From Propionibacteriaceae bacterium (GTDB lineage: Bacteria > Actinomycetota > Actinomycetes > Propionibacteriales > Propionibacteriaceae), in assembly GCA_030528545.1 (NCBI GenBank), contig JAUMYR010000010.1, positions 7,862 to 14,474 of the forward strand: a stretch of 6,613 nucleotides of DNA. Direction: 5' to 3'. Both the position numbers and the translations under genes were made by a program. This document shows, piece by piece, positions 6,334 through 6,613 of the stretch. Position 1 is the stretch's first letter. Each line of letters starts with the position of its first letter. The notes beneath the pieces are model-generated. The model was given only the letters and a program-made list of their open reading frames with translations. It had not been told where the DNA came from and made no database searches.

Positions 6334-6392
6334 GGCCCGCCCCGGGAGGTCACAGGCCGAGCTGTGAGCTCCCGGGGAACCGAGCCCTATGG
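6328..6392 (+). terminator. Nested hairpin at the end of the exporter operon
   Basis: An outer perfect 9-bp stem, CCATAGGGC (6328-6336) with GCCCTATGG (6384-6392), encloses an inner 15-position stem, CCCCGGGAGGTCACA (6340-6354) with TGTGAGCTCCCGGGG (6363-6377). The inner stem has one mismatch and an 8-base loop. The outer stem contains the TAG stop codon (6331-6333) of the second ABC gene. No T-run follows. Its position after the last gene and its stability make a U-tract-less terminator the best reading; an RNA-stabilising 3' structure is possible. Confidence 0.7.
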
Positions 6393-6613
6393 GCGGCCCG
6401 ATCCTGTCCCAGCCGCATCCTCCTGGGACTCCGCACTCCACGGCTACTGGCTATCCATGCCCTTCATCCCCAGAGGAACACGACCCTAGCCCCTGGCTCA
6501 GGCTCAAGGAACCAGGAAAACCGCGGCCTCAGACTGCCAGCCCGTACATGATCGATCGGGAGCAAGACGTGGCATAGCCACCTGGCGGTACCTCCTGGAA
6601 GTATCGTCTCCAT
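6393..6613. other. Downstream region without a convincing gene
   Basis: These 221 bases hold no frame with convincing coding character. Small inverted repeats are visible: GTCCCAG (6406-6412) with CTGGGAC (6423-6429) around a 10-base loop, and GTGGC-ATA-GCCAC (6569-6581). On the minus strand a frame is open from the window edge (an ATG at 6613) to a TGA at 6464-6466, 49 codons with no recognised motif. It could be the 3' end of a gene lying beyond the window, or chance. Confidence 0.4.

Noticed and set aside
6389..6577. Plus-strand 62-codon frame after the operon
   Set aside because: Low-complexity Pro/Ser-rich translation with no motif; its ATG falls inside the terminator hairpin and has no ribosome binding site.
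6582..6599. Imperfect dyad around GGTACC near the right edge
   Set aside because: The arms pair only in scattered doublets with mismatches between; too weak to call a binding site or hairpin.
1..6613. Signs of a mobile element, CRISPR array, defence system or biosynthetic cluster
   Set aside because: No transposase or integrase motifs, direct repeats, regularly spaced repeats or modular synthase sequences were found; gene content is phosphatase, membrane protein, regulator and exporter pair.

Overview
The window is GC-rich, uses GTG starts and has a short-spaced gene layout typical of an actinomycete (Actinomycetota). I cannot name the genus from sequence alone. It reads as an ordinary chromosomal region: a HAD-family phosphatase, an unrecognised multi-pass membrane protein, and a three-gene TetR + ABC exporter operon. 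There are no transposases, CRISPR arrays, rRNA or tRNA genes.

Layout. Positions 1-97 hold a strong hairpin (39-87), the likely terminator of the leftward HAD hydrolase gene (98-757, minus strand). Positions 758-903 are a divergent intergenic region. A rightward gene at 904-2025 encodes a hydrophobic protein of 373 residues that I do not recognise. Its stop codon merges into a compact control element at 2020-2054: a -35-like box, a perfect 8+8 bp inverted repeat (TGAGTGAG-CA-CTCACTCA) filling the spacer, and a -10-like box six bases before a GTG. From there run a TetR-family repressor (2055-2642 preferred) and two ABC exporter half-transporters (2639-4378 and 4375-6333). The last three genes are joined by ATGA start/stop overlaps. 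A nested hairpin (6328-6392) that swallows the last stop codon closes the operon. The remaining 221 bases show no convincing gene.

How the genes work together. The two half-transporters carry complementary sequence defects. The first has Asp instead of the catalytic Glu after Walker B and Gln instead of the switch-loop His, but a canonical signature. The second has intact catalytic Glu and His, but an altered signature (SAGEK). Paired, they give one consensus and one degenerate ATP site, as in heterodimeric exporters of the TM287/288, LmrCD and BmrCD type. The TetR gene in front, with an operator inside its own promoter, suggests a self-regulated, inducer-released efflux operon. The exported substrate cannot be read from the sequence. 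I see no evidence for a novel defence or biosynthetic system; the only real unknown is the membrane protein at 904-2025.
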